Of a stretch of DNA of 64,000 bases, positions 37,525-45,824 are shown piece by piece. Source of the DNA: Nitrospirillum viridazoti CBAmc (GTDB taxonomy: Bacteria > Pseudomonadota > Alphaproteobacteria > Azospirillales > Azospirillaceae); assembly GCF_000730165.1 (NCBI RefSeq), contig NZ_CP022110.1, forward strand, positions 1,433,501 through 1,497,500, read 5' to 3'. The position numbers were made by a program, and so were the translations under genes. Positions within the stretch are counted from its first letter, which is position 1. Each line of letters opens with the position of its first letter. The notes below the pieces were generated by a model. That model ran no database searches. It worked only from the letters and a program-made list of their open reading frames with translations, and was not told the DNA's origin.

Positions 37525-38397
37525 TTATTGCCCGGAAACACCCGCCACCAGCGCGGCGATGACTTGGTCCAGGGAGGTTACGCCCTTCAGGGCGTGGGAT
37601 CCTGCGTCGCGGAACTCGATCCACCCCTCGTTGAAGCCGTCCAGCATGCGCATGCGGGGACCGGGGTGCCGCATGCCTTGGGCGCGGAACTGCGCCTCCC
37701 AGGTCGGCCGCGGCACGGCCACAGCAGTCACCGGACGGCCCAGCGCCTGAGCGAAGGCCTGGGCCAGGTCGTTGGGGGAAACCCGGGCGGGTCCTTCCAG
37801 GTCCACCACGCGCAGGCCGGCCCACGTCTCCTGCAGCAGGCGGGCAGCGGTGCGGCCCACATCCCAGGTGGCGACCATGGGGAAGGGATGGTCCAGCGGC
37901 TGCAGGTGGCTGTGCAGCACGCCGGTTTCGCGCGCGGCGGGCGCGTCCCAGGCGGCGTTCTCCATAAACCAGCCGGGGCGCAGGAAAGTGATGGGCAAGC
38001 CCAGGGCCGCCAGGCGCCGCTCACTCAGCGTGTGCTGGCTCAGCAGGTTGTCGTGCGGGGCGTCGGCGCCGATGGTGGACAGGCTGACCACCCGCTGCGG
38101 CTGGGCCGCCGCCAGCGCCGTGGCCACCGCCTCGATGATGGTCCGGGTGGCGGCGTAGCCTGGCTCTGGGTCGAAGTTGGGCGGCAGCAGGACGAAGACG
38201 GCGGTGGCGCCCTGGAAGGCCCGGGTCAGGGCGGCGGCATCCTCCATGGCCGCCTGCGCGACCTCGCAGCCCTTGGCCGCCCAGGTCGCCCCCTTGGCGG
38301 CGTCGCGCACGACGGCGCGGACCGGCTGGCGCGCCGCCAGCAGCGCCTCGGCCACCGCGCCGCCGACCTTACCCGTGATGCCGGTGATGACGTACAT
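37525..38397 (-). CDS. NmrA-like NAD(P)H-binding protein
   Basis: 290 residues from the ATG at 38397, preceded by AGGAGAAGG. The Rossmann motif VITGITGKVGGAVAEALL begins at residue 3; VVSLSTIGADAPHDN and PITFLRPGWFMEN are typical of the NmrA/YtfG atypical short-chain dehydrogenases. There is no Tyr-x3-Lys catalytic pair, so it may be a redox sensor or quinone reductase rather than a dehydrogenase. It is divergent from a LysR gene, its probable regulator, across 142 bp. Confidence 0.87.
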   Translation of the reverse strand: MYVITGITGKVGGAVAEALLAARQPVRAVVRDAAKGATWAAKGCEVAQAAMEDAAALTRAFQGATAVFVLLPPNFDPEPGYAATRTIIEAVATALAAAQPQRVVSLSTIGADAPHDNLLSQHTLSERRLAALGLPITFLRPGWFMENAAWDAPAARETGVLHSHLQPLDHPFPMVATWDVGRTAARLLQETWAGLRVVDLEGPARVSPNDLAQAFAQALGRPVTAVAVPRPTWEAQFRAQGMRHPGPRMRMLDGFNEGWIEFRDAGSHALKGVTSLDQVIAALVAGVSGQ

Positions 38398-38539
38398 GAT
38401 CCTTCTCCTCAATCGAATGCCAGCCGCAGGGCCGTGGGCGTGTTTTAAGGCGGGGAGGGCCTTGAATCAGGCGCATCCTTGTCAGCTGAAGGATGATCTA
38501 TAGTCACCGTGGCGTGGGCTGTGGGAAGGAGGGAAGGCG

Positions 38540-39442
38540 ATGGGCTTCGACGCGCGTCTGTTGACCGGAATCGGCGTGCTGGCCGCCGTGGTGGAGGCGG
38601 GAAACTTCGTGCGCGCGGGTGAGGTGCTGGGCCTGACGCCCTCCGGCGTCAGCCGCGCCGTCGCCCGGCTGGAGGCGCGGGTGGGTGTGCGCCTGTTCGA
38701 CCGCAGCCCCCGGGCCGTGACCCTGACGGAGGAGGGGCGGCGCTTCCACGCCCAGGTGACGCCGCTGCTGGCGGGGTTGGAGGAGGCGGCGCTGGACGCG
38801 GCCGGGGCGGCGGCCACGGTGGACGGGCGCCTGCGCGTCTCCGTCGATCCCTGGTTCGCCCGCATGGTGCTGGCGCCCCGCCTGCCGGATTTCACGGCCC
38901 GCTTTCCGGGCCTGGTCCTGGACATGACGGTCAGCAATCACCGGGAGGAGATGATGGCCGGCGTGGACGTGGCGGTGCGTTTCGGCCCGCCGGACGTGGC
39001 CTCCCTGATCGCGCGCAAGCTGCTGGAGACGCGGGTGCTGACCTGCGCCGCGCCGGGTTATCTGGCGCGGTGCGGCACGCCGGCAGCGCCCCAGGACCTG
39101 GAGGGGCATGAGGGCGTGCTGTTCCGCAACCCGCAGACGGGCCTGCCCTTCGGATGGGAGTTCCATCGCGGCGCGGAGCGGGTGACGGTGGCCGTGGCCG
39201 GCCGGGTGGTGATGGACGACCCGTCCGTGGCCGTCGCGGCCTGCGTCGCGGGGCAGGGGGTGTTCCAAAGCTTTGAGCTGGGCCTGGGCCCCTGGCTGGC
39301 GTCCGGCCAACTGGTGCAGGTCCTGCCCGACTGGGCGGAGGAGCGCTACCCCCTCTACGCCTATCATCCCAGCCGCCACCTGCCGCCGGCCAAGGTGCGG
39401 GCCTTCCTGGATTTTGTGCAGGAGGTGGCGGCGGGGGCCTGA
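38540..39442 (+). CDS. LysR-family transcriptional regulator (CrgA/DmlR-like)
   Basis: 300 residues with GGAGGGAAGG before the ATG. The HTH comprises AAVVEAGNFVRAGEVLGLTPSG and VSRAVARLEARVGVRLFDR; LTEEGRRFHAQV completes the N-terminal hallmark. The effector domain carries RVSVDPWFARMVLAPRLPDF and ends with the VRAFLDFVQE helix. It very likely regulates the divergent NmrA-like gene. The ligand cannot be inferred. Confidence 0.92.
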   Translation: MGFDARLLTGIGVLAAVVEAGNFVRAGEVLGLTPSGVSRAVARLEARVGVRLFDRSPRAVTLTEEGRRFHAQVTPLLAGLEEAALDAAGAAATVDGRLRVSVDPWFARMVLAPRLPDFTARFPGLVLDMTVSNHREEMMAGVDVAVRFGPPDVASLIARKLLETRVLTCAAPGYLARCGTPAAPQDLEGHEGVLFRNPQTGLPFGWEFHRGAERVTVAVAGRVVMDDPSVAVAACVAGQGVFQSFELGLGPWLASGQLVQVLPDWAEERYPLYAYHPSRHLPPAKVRAFLDFVQEVAAGA

Positions 39443-39464
39443 CACCCCGCCGCCCCGCATATCC

Positions 39465-39857
39465 TTACGGTGTCGCCACGTGCCAGGCGCCGTTCGCCAG
39501 GCCGTCGCCGGTGATGTCACCCGGCTTCCCGTCCTTCACGAAGGTGTAGAGCGGCTTGCCCTTGTAGGCCCACTGCTTGGATCCGTCGTCGCGGGTGATG
39601 ACGGTCCAGTCGCCCTTGGCCCCGGCGTCGGCGGCGGCCGGCAGGGCCGGCCAGTTCTTGGCGCAGCCGGCGATGCAGTTGGATTGGCCGCTCATGTCAT
39701 GGTCGAAGGTGTAGAGGGTCATGCCCTTGGCATCCACCAGGGTCTTGCCCTTGGCGGTTTCCGCTACGGTGGCACCCGCTGGACCTTGCGCGAAGGCGGG
39801 CGCCGCAAGGGCGATGCCGGCGGTCAGCAGGGTGGCGGCGATGATCTGTTTCAGCAT
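39465..39857 (-). CDS. Secreted protein with Yx(F/W)xxD-type repeats (COG4315)
   Basis: 130 residues from the ATG at 39857; the longer frame to 39884 adds residues before a good signal peptide (IIAATLLTAGIALAAPAFA). Two repeats, MTLYTFDHD and KPLYTFVKD, flank a loop with two cysteines (CIAGCAKNWPAL), the usual layout of this secreted/lipoprotein family. There is no lipobox, so the protein is probably free in the periplasm. Function in the family is poorly known. Confidence 0.88.
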   Translation of the reverse strand: MLKQIIAATLLTAGIALAAPAFAQGPAGATVAETAKGKTLVDAKGMTLYTFDHDMSGQSNCIAGCAKNWPALPAAADAGAKGDWTVITRDDGSKQWAYKGKPLYTFVKDGKPGDITGDGLANGAWHVATP

Positions 39858-40076
39858 CCTGGATTCCTCCCGTGGTCGAGCCATTGGTCCTTATGGGACC
39901 GCTCGGTTGACGTCCCCGGCCGGGGCCTTATTCCGTCGGTCGCCGAATTTTTACGCGTGCCGAATAGATGTGCATGCATGACGGTCTGCCATGCCCGGGC
40001 GGCACTTGTCAGGGGCCCGGCTTTGCCCAGATTCTCGAACGGCAGGTAGCGATTTCCTGTCGCTTGCGGCCCCCGG

Positions 40077-41513
40077 ATGAAAGGCACTGTGACGACGATG
40101 CTCGTCGCCCTCATCATATCGTGCGCCCTGTTCATGGAGAACCTGGACGCCACCGTTCTCGCCACGGCCCTGCCGGCCATGGGGGAGAGCCTGGGCGTCA
40201 GTCCCATCCATCTCAGCCTGGCCATCACCGCCTACATCCTCAGCCTGGCGGTCTTCATCCCCATCAGCGGCTGGGTGGCCGACCGCTTCGGCTCCAGCCG
40301 CGTCTTCCGCGCCGCCATCGTGCTGTTCACCCTGGGCTCCATCGCCTGCGGGCTCAGCCAGTCACTGCCGCAATTGGCTCTGGCCCGCCTGCTGCAGGGC
40401 GTGGGCGGCGCCATGATGGTGCCGGTGGGCCGCCTGGTGCTGCTGCGCACGGTGCCCAAGGACCAGCTGGTCCGGGCCATGAACTACCTGACGACGCCGG
40501 CCATGGTGGGCCCGCTGATCGGCCCGCCCATCGGCGGCCTGCTGACCACCTACCTGTCCTGGCGCTGGATCTTCTTCATCAATATCCCCATCGGCCTCCT
40601 GGGTCTCTACCTCTCCTGGCGCTATATCGCCGATCATCGGGAGGAGGCGGTGGCCAAGCTGGACGGCTGGGGCTTCGTGAATTCCGGCGTGGCCCTGGCG
40701 GCCCTGATGGCTGGGTTCGAGTCCATCGGCCGCGACGGCGTGGACTGGCGCGTGGCGCCGTCGCTGCTGGCCTTCGGCGTGCTGGTGGGCATTGTCGCCG
40801 TGCGCCACTCGCGCCGCCATCCCCACCCGCTGGTGGACCTGGACCTGCTCAAGACCGCCACCTTCCGCATCAGCGTGCTGGGCGGTTCCCTGTTCCGCAT
40901 CTGCATGGGTGCCATCCCCTTCCTGCTGCCGCTGATGCTGCAGGTGGGCTTCGGCATGACGGCCTTCGTTTCCGGCCTGCTGACCTTCGCCACCGCCGCC
41001 GGCGCCCTGGTGATGAAGATGACCGCCGGTCCCATCCTGCGCCGCTATGGCTTCCGCCAGGCGCTGGTGATCAACAGCGTGCTGTCCGCCCTGCTGACCG
41101 GCGCCATCGGCCTGTTCCGGCCGGACACGCCGGTGCCGCTGATCCTGCTGGTGTTGCTGGTCGGTGGCTTCTTCCGGTCCCTGCAGTTCACCGGCCTGAA
41201 CACCCTGGCCTTCGCCGACGTGCCGGCGGCCCGCATGAGCGCGGCCACCAGCCTGTCGTCCATGGTGCAGCAGGTGTCGCTGGGCATGGGGGTCGCCACC
41301 GGGGCCCTGCTGCTGCACACCACCCTGGCCCTGCACGGCGGCGCCCAGCTGGTGCCGCACGATTTCATGGTGGCCTTCCTGACCGTGATGGTGATCGGCC
41401 TGGCCTCGTTCTTCTTCTTCATCCGCCTGGATCCGGATGCCGGCGCCGAGGTGAGCGGCCACCACAGCCACCCGCTACGGCCGGCGACGGAGCACGCGGC
41501 CGGGGATGACTGA
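40077..41513 (+). CDS. MFS transporter, DHA2 (EmrB/QacA) drug-efflux family
   Basis: 478 residues with about 14 hydrophobic helices. Motif A appears as GWVADRFGSSRVFR and motif C-like GPLIGPPIGGLL follows; the opening ALFMENLDATVLATALPAM is the D1 pattern of the DHA2 group. It exports drugs or metabolites in exchange for protons. No EmrA-like adaptor is adjacent. ATG at 40077 is taken; 40098 is possible. The 219-bp gap before it (39858-40076) shows nothing else. Confidence 0.92.
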   Translation: MKGTVTTMLVALIISCALFMENLDATVLATALPAMGESLGVSPIHLSLAITAYILSLAVFIPISGWVADRFGSSRVFRAAIVLFTLGSIACGLSQSLPQLALARLLQGVGGAMMVPVGRLVLLRTVPKDQLVRAMNYLTTPAMVGPLIGPPIGGLLTTYLSWRWIFFINIPIGLLGLYLSWRYIADHREEAVAKLDGWGFVNSGVALAALMAGFESIGRDGVDWRVAPSLLAFGVLVGIVAVRHSRRHPHPLVDLDLLKTATFRISVLGGSLFRICMGAIPFLLPLMLQVGFGMTAFVSGLLTFATAAGALVMKMTAGPILRRYGFRQALVINSVLSALLTGAIGLFRPDTPVPLILLVLLVGGFFRSLQFTGLNTLAFADVPAARMSAATSLSSMVQQVSLGMGVATGALLLHTTLALHGGAQLVPHDFMVAFLTVMVIGLASFFFFIRLDPDAGAEVSGHHSHPLRPATEHAAGDD

Positions 41514-41545
41514 GCCGTCGGGGGCCTCATGCACCCCTGTTCCGC

Positions 41546-42436
41546 TCACCCCCGGTACTTGTGCTCCGGCAGGCCCGGCACGTCGACGCGGAAGCTGAAG
41601 ATGCCGCCCGACTGCGGGTGGCGGGCCAGTTCGGCCTCATCCAGCTTCTGGCGGGCGGTGGTGACGTAGGCGGTCTTCAGGTCGGGGCCGCCGAAGGCGA
41701 TCATGGTGCAGAGACGGGCGGGGATGGCCACCTCTTCCAGGATGTCCCCCTGGGGCGACAGGCGCACCACCCGGCCGCCGTCGTACAGCGCCGTCCAGTA
41801 GCAGCCCTCGGCATCCACCGAGGCGCCGTCGGGGCGGCCCAGGCCATGCGGGAACTGGTGGAAGACGCGCTGGTTGGCGATGCGGCCGGATGCCAGGTCG
41901 AAATCGTAGGCGTAAATGACGTGGTTGGGCGTGTCCGACAGGTAGAAAGTGCGATCGTCGGGCGAGAAGGCGATGCCGTTGCTGGTGAGGAAGCCGGTGG
42001 CGACGTCCGTCACCTGGCCATCCACGTCCAGGCGGTAGAGGGTGCCGTTGCGGTGCTGCTTGGTGCCGTCCAGGGTGCCGGACCAGAACCGGCCCAGCCG
42101 GTCGCAGCGGCCGTCGTTGAAGCGGTTATCGGCGCGCGCCTCCTCCACCTGGGCGCCCAGGGGTACGGGGTCGGCGGTGAAATCCGCCAGCAGGGCGAAG
42201 CCGTCCTTCATGCCCAGGGCGAAGCCGCGATCGCCATGGCGGACCAGGCAGGCGGCCGGCTGGGTGAAGCCGCGCTGCACGTCCTGGCCGGTGGCGGGGT
42301 CGAAGCGGTGCAGCGTCTTGGCGGGGATGTCCACCCAGTACAGCACACCGCCCCCGGCGTCCCCTCCGTTCGGGTCCCAACGCGGGCATTCGCCCAACTG
42401 GGCCTGGGCGTCCAGAACGCAGCTGACTTCACGCAT
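41546..42436 (-). CDS. SMP-30/gluconolactonase-like protein
   Basis: 296 residues of the six-bladed SMP-30/regucalcin propeller: LGECPRWDP with the metal-ligand Glu, then RFNDGRCDRLGRFWSGTLD, GFLTSNGIAFSPDDRTFYLSD (here split) and GRPDGASVDAEGCYWTALYD, giving the conserved Glu/Asn/Asp metal site. It hydrolyses aldonolactones, for instance L-arabinono- or gluconolactone, in the cytoplasm. GAGGACGAACG precedes the ATG. No sugar dehydrogenase is next to it, so the substrate is open. Confidence 0.9.
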   Translation of the reverse strand: MREVSCVLDAQAQLGECPRWDPNGGDAGGGVLYWVDIPAKTLHRFDPATGQDVQRGFTQPAACLVRHGDRGFALGMKDGFALLADFTADPVPLGAQVEEARADNRFNDGRCDRLGRFWSGTLDGTKQHRNGTLYRLDVDGQVTDVATGFLTSNGIAFSPDDRTFYLSDTPNHVIYAYDFDLASGRIANQRVFHQFPHGLGRPDGASVDAEGCYWTALYDGGRVVRLSPQGDILEEVAIPARLCTMIAFGGPDLKTAYVTTARQKLDEAELARHPQSGGIFSFRVDVPGLPEHKYRG

Positions 42437-42673
42437 CGTTCGTCCTCGTTAACCTGAGCTCGTGATGGGCAGGCACCATACCGGCAGCGGGCCGGCCAAG
42501 GCCAGCGCGTCAACATGCGGGCGGGTTAGACAGGGGGGACGGATTGGACAGAATGACCGGCGGTGTTTTCGGGACTCCCCGCCGCCGGCCAAAAGGATTA
42601 AGGGTAGACCCTGCAAAGAATGACCAACTCATCCCGGCGCCCGCAACGCCGGGTTCCAGTTCCGGGCCTGACC

Positions 42674-43900
42674 ATGACCGCATCCCCCACGCCGCGCCGT
42701 GCCGCGCTGGCCTTCGTTTTCGTGACGGCACTGCTGGACGTCCTGGCCCTGGGCATCGTGATCCCGGTCCTGCCTGATCTGGTGAAAGGCTTCGTCGGTG
42801 GCGACAATGCCCGGGCGGCACACATGGTGGGCCTGTTCGGCACCCTGTTCGCCGCCATGCAGTTTCTGTTTTCCCCCCTCATCGGCGCCCTGTCCGACCG
42901 GTTCGGCCGGCGGCCCATCCTGCTGGTCTCCTGCTTTGGCCTGGGGGCGGACTACCTGCTGATGGCCCTGGCGCCGACCTTGAGCTGGCTGGTGGTGGGG
43001 CGCATCCTTTCCGGCATCACCGCCGCCAGCTTCACCACCGCCTCGGCCTACATCGCCGACGTGACCCCGGCGGAAAAGCGCGCCGGCGCCTTCGGCATGC
43101 TGGGGGCCGCCTTCGGCCTGGGCTTCATCGTCGGCCCGGCGGCGGGCGGCCTGCTGGGCGGGATCGAGCCGCGCCTGCCGTTCTGGGTAGCGGGGGGCTT
43201 GAGCCTGCTGAACGCCTGCTATGGCCTGTTCGTGCTGCCGGAATCACTGCCGGCCGACCGGCGCGGCGCCTTCTCCTGGGGGCGGGCCAACCCGCTGGGC
43301 GCCTTCGCCCTGCTGCGCGGCGCGCCCGGCCTGCTGGGCCTGGGGGGCATCGTCTGGCTCTATTATCTGGCGCATGAGGTGCTGAACAACACCTTCGTCA
43401 TCTACGTCAACGACCGTTACGGCTGGGGGCCGGAGTCCGTGGGCCTGACCCTGGCGGGCGTGGGCGTGTGCAGCACGGTGGTGCAGGGCGGCCTGGTGGG
43501 CCGCGTGGTCAAGCGCCTGGGCGCGCGGCGCACCATGATGGTGGGCCTGGTGGCGGGTGCTGCCGGCTTCACCACCTTCGGCGCCTCCCCCGTGGGGGCG
43601 GGCCTTCTCTGCGGCATTCCCCTGGTGGCGCTGTGGGGCATGGTCGGCCCCTCGGCGCAAAGCATGATGTCGGCTCAGGTGTCGGCGACGGAACAGGGGC
43701 TGCTGCAAGGCACCCTGGTCAGCATCCGCGGCATCACCGGCATGATCGGCCCCATGCTGTTCACCAGCGTGCTGGCCGACAGCGTCGGCCCCTTCGCCAT
43801 GCTGCCCCAGGGATCGCCCTTCATGCTGGCGGCCGTGCTGCTGGTGGCGGCATTGGGGCTGGCCTTCGTCGTCACCCGGCCGCAGCGGGCGATGGCCTAG
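42674..43900 (+). CDS. MFS transporter, TetA-like (TCR/Tet) family
   Basis: 408 residues from the ATG at 42674; an upstream ATG at 42620 would add a polar leader. Twelve helices with motif A GALSDRFGRRPILL, the DALGLG-like LDVLALGIVIPVLP in helix 1 and motif C GLGFIVGPAAGGLLGG. These features match class A-type tetracycline/H+ antiporters, but chromosomal relatives often export other compounds and no TetR gene is adjacent, so antibiotic resistance should not be assumed. A 13-bp tandem duplication covers its stop codon. Confidence 0.88.
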   Translation: MTASPTPRRAALAFVFVTALLDVLALGIVIPVLPDLVKGFVGGDNARAAHMVGLFGTLFAAMQFLFSPLIGALSDRFGRRPILLVSCFGLGADYLLMALAPTLSWLVVGRILSGITAASFTTASAYIADVTPAEKRAGAFGMLGAAFGLGFIVGPAAGGLLGGIEPRLPFWVAGGLSLLNACYGLFVLPESLPADRRGAFSWGRANPLGAFALLRGAPGLLGLGGIVWLYYLAHEVLNNTFVIYVNDRYGWGPESVGLTLAGVGVCSTVVQGGLVGRVVKRLGARRTMMVGLVAGAAGFTTFGASPVGAGLLCGIPLVALWGMVGPSAQSMMSAQVSATEQGLLQGTLVSIRGITGMIGPMLFTSVLADSVGPFAMLPQGSPFMLAAVLLVAALGLAFVVTRPQRAMA

Positions 43901-43912
43901 GGCGATGGCCTA
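43887..43912. repeat. 13-bp tandem duplication at the TetA-like stop codon
   Basis: GGGCGATGGCCTA occurs twice in direct succession (43887-43899 and 43900-43912). The stop TAG is inside the unit, so the protein is not altered. Confidence 0.8.
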
Positions 43913-43986
43913 GAGTTTTCCTCATTTTCGCTGACGCGATCGCACTCCAGCGGCCAGGGTGGTCAACCTGAATGACACTGTTTCTT

Positions 43987-45225
43987 TCAGGGGGAAACAG
44001 TGTCTTCGATGGCGGCGATGAGCATCGGGAGCAAATGGTTGGCTTCCGCATTCCCGTTGGCATGGGAGAATGCCTGCATCGTCTCGATGAGGTTTTGCAG
44101 ATCCCCGTGCTCGCTCTCCCATTTCTGATGGATTTCCGCGATGACTTCCGGGGTGGGGTCGCGCCCGTTGGCGACTTTTTCGCAAAACTGGTAGCGGACA
44201 TCTTCCAAGGAAAGATGGTAGTGCGAATAGCCGGCCTCGAATAAGAGACGGGTGGATATCGTGTATTTGCCCAGAAGCAAAAGGATGCCCGCCCATTCAC
44301 CGCCGTTATCCGGCTGGGGCGGCGGGGAGAGATCGGCCAGCATCGCGGCGACATGTCTTGGCACCGAGCGGTCCAGCGGCATTTCTTTGCGCAGGTTCGC
44401 CGCCCGCTGCCGCAGCTCGACCCATACGGCGGGGGCGACCGTTTCCCCCGCCAGCGCCGCCCGCAGATGCCGTGCCCAGTCCATGCGGATCGCATCGAGA
44501 CGGGGGTCGTCAAGGTAGGCGGGGGACAGGGCAGCCGGATTGCCCAGCCAGGCCAGCATCAGGCGTCGCGCGACGTCGGCCAGGTCGGCGCCAAGCGGAA
44601 TGGCGTCGAGCACGCGGCCCACCTGCTCGGCGGTGGTGACGCCGGCGAACTCCATGGCCAAGCCCAACGAAATCGGCAGACCCGTGGCCCGCTCAAAAAC
44701 GGATGGCTTCGCCTGTCGCATGAACGCCGAAGAGATCGTGCCCCCCTTGGGGCCCCAATAAGACATGCGGGCGTTGGTGATTTCACCGGCCTCGGCATGG
44801 GCCGAGACCCTGTCGAGGAAAAAGCGCTTCAACTCCGCATCGCCATGAAAGGCGCACCACTCCCCGTCTTGCTGAACGGGTTGAGGGCGGCCAGCGGCCG
44901 GCGTGACGCCATTGGCATCCAGCCAGGCGACCAGCTTGCCATAAGGATGGACACCGGTGATGCGCGCTACTTCACCACCATCCCTAAACAGCAACAAGGT
45001 TGGAATGCCGCGGACCGCCAGGCGGTCCCAGAAGGGCTTGTTGGCGTCCATGTCCATTTGCGCGACCGTCAGCGCCGTGCCGTATGCCTTGGCCAGACGC
45101 TCGACGGTTGGCATCAGGGCATGGCAGGGCGCACACCAATCCGCCCACAAGTCGAGCAGTATCGGCCCCTTGGCGGCCAGCACCTTTTCCTCGAAGTCTT
45201 CTCCGTTTATCTGCAAAAGACCCAA
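43987..45225 (-). CDS. Thioredoxin with large unrecognised C-terminal domain
   Basis: 412 residues from a TTG start with a perfect AAGGAG 6 nt upstream. Residues 1-110 form a thioredoxin fold with the active site WADWCAPCHAL (Cys31 and Cys34) and the cis-Pro in VRGIPTLLLF. The other 300 residues are alpha-helical and unrelated to anything I recognise, containing MSYWGPKGGTISSAFMRQ, KYTISTRLLFEAGYSHYHL and a long EIHQKWESEHGDLQNLIETM segment. No signal peptide, so it acts in the cytoplasm. This is not the CnoX/YbbN TPR layout, as no tetratricopeptide periodicity is seen. It may be a redox-linked chaperone or adaptor. Confidence 0.82.
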   Translation of the reverse strand: MGLLQINGEDFEEKVLAAKGPILLDLWADWCAPCHALMPTVERLAKAYGTALTVAQMDMDANKPFWDRLAVRGIPTLLLFRDGGEVARITGVHPYGKLVAWLDANGVTPAAGRPQPVQQDGEWCAFHGDAELKRFFLDRVSAHAEAGEITNARMSYWGPKGGTISSAFMRQAKPSVFERATGLPISLGLAMEFAGVTTAEQVGRVLDAIPLGADLADVARRLMLAWLGNPAALSPAYLDDPRLDAIRMDWARHLRAALAGETVAPAVWVELRQRAANLRKEMPLDRSVPRHVAAMLADLSPPPQPDNGGEWAGILLLLGKYTISTRLLFEAGYSHYHLSLEDVRYQFCEKVANGRDPTPEVIAEIHQKWESEHGDLQNLIETMQAFSHANGNAEANHLLPMLIAAIEDTVSP

Positions 45226-45428
45226 GTTAATCTCCTTGATATTTAAATTTTAATTCGCGGAAACGTTCCATCACGGGATGGTGCCGTATCCTGCAAGGAT
45301 GGGTTGGGGCGAAGGGCGGTCGAAAATGGGCCGCTTCAACTGTTCACCGGCGACGGCTACGCATCTGCTGGTCGTCCGGCCCAGCCGCCGCCCGTTGCGG
45401 TATCCGCTTCATTAAATGCGAGAGGGAT

Positions 45429-45512
45429 ATGAACCTGCCACGGCCAAGCACGCCTTACCTCTCCGGTCTCGGAGAATCCGTCTTCCCTTTGTCGGTTCAG
45501 GGATTGAGATGA
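45429..45512 (+). CDS. Possible 27-residue small protein upstream of the exporter operon
   Basis: ATG at 45429 is preceded by GAGAGGG. The frame encodes 27 residues, opening MNLPRPSTPYLSGLGE and ending GLR. No signal or helix is evident. It could be a leader peptide, a peptide substrate for the exporter that follows, or chance. Comparison with other genomes is needed. Confidence 0.25.
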   Translation: MNLPRPSTPYLSGLGESVFPLSVQGLR

Positions 45513-45602
45513 GAGGATTGGGCGATTTCGTAAACAAGATAAAACTATATGTTCTGGTGTTTGTTTTTTGAAGTGGGAAAATATAAGGGCATTATTAATA
45601 AT

Positions 45603-45620
45603 GCTTATGCCATCATAAGC
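45603..45620. promoter_or_regulatory. Inverted repeat, possible operator of the efflux operon
   Basis: GCTTATG-CCAT-CATAAGC, a 7-bp perfect stem in AT-rich DNA about 205 bp before the adaptor gene. Confidence 0.35.
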
Positions 45621-45645
45621 TTCATTTCTGTAGATGAACGGGATT

Positions 45646-45659
45646 GACTTATTTAAGTC
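45646..45659. promoter_or_regulatory. Second inverted repeat near the putative -35
   Basis: GACTTA-TT-TAAGTC, a 6-bp dyad overlapping TTGACT at 45645-45650. A repressor bound here would block RNA polymerase. Confidence 0.35.
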
Positions 45660-45824
45660 AGCGTCCCATTTTCCCGGAAACGCAGGGGAGTGAAATCTCC
45701 GCTGATAAGAACAGGGCGATTTTTAATACGGCAGAATCATTCGTCCGGGCGCAGCCGTAAGCGAGGCTGGCTGGGCTTCGGCCTACGCGCGCACTGGACC
45801 TGGGCATGACGGGCATACTTTAAA

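Larger units (their letters stand above)
45226..45824. other. AT-rich 600-bp leader upstream of the efflux operon
   Basis: No long gene on either strand. GC content falls sharply in 45515-45670. It holds one short frame with a ribosome-binding site (45429-45512) and two inverted repeats: GCTTATG/CATAAGC (45603-45620) and GACTTA-TT-TAAGTC (45646-45659). TTGACT at 45645 could be a -35 box overlapping the second repeat. This is probably the promoter/operator region of the MacAB-type operon. Confidence 0.5.

Noticed and set aside
42674-43900. Calling the MFS gene a tetracycline-resistance determinant
   Set aside because: TetA-like motifs are present but no divergent tetR is found and chromosomal homologues have varied substrates.
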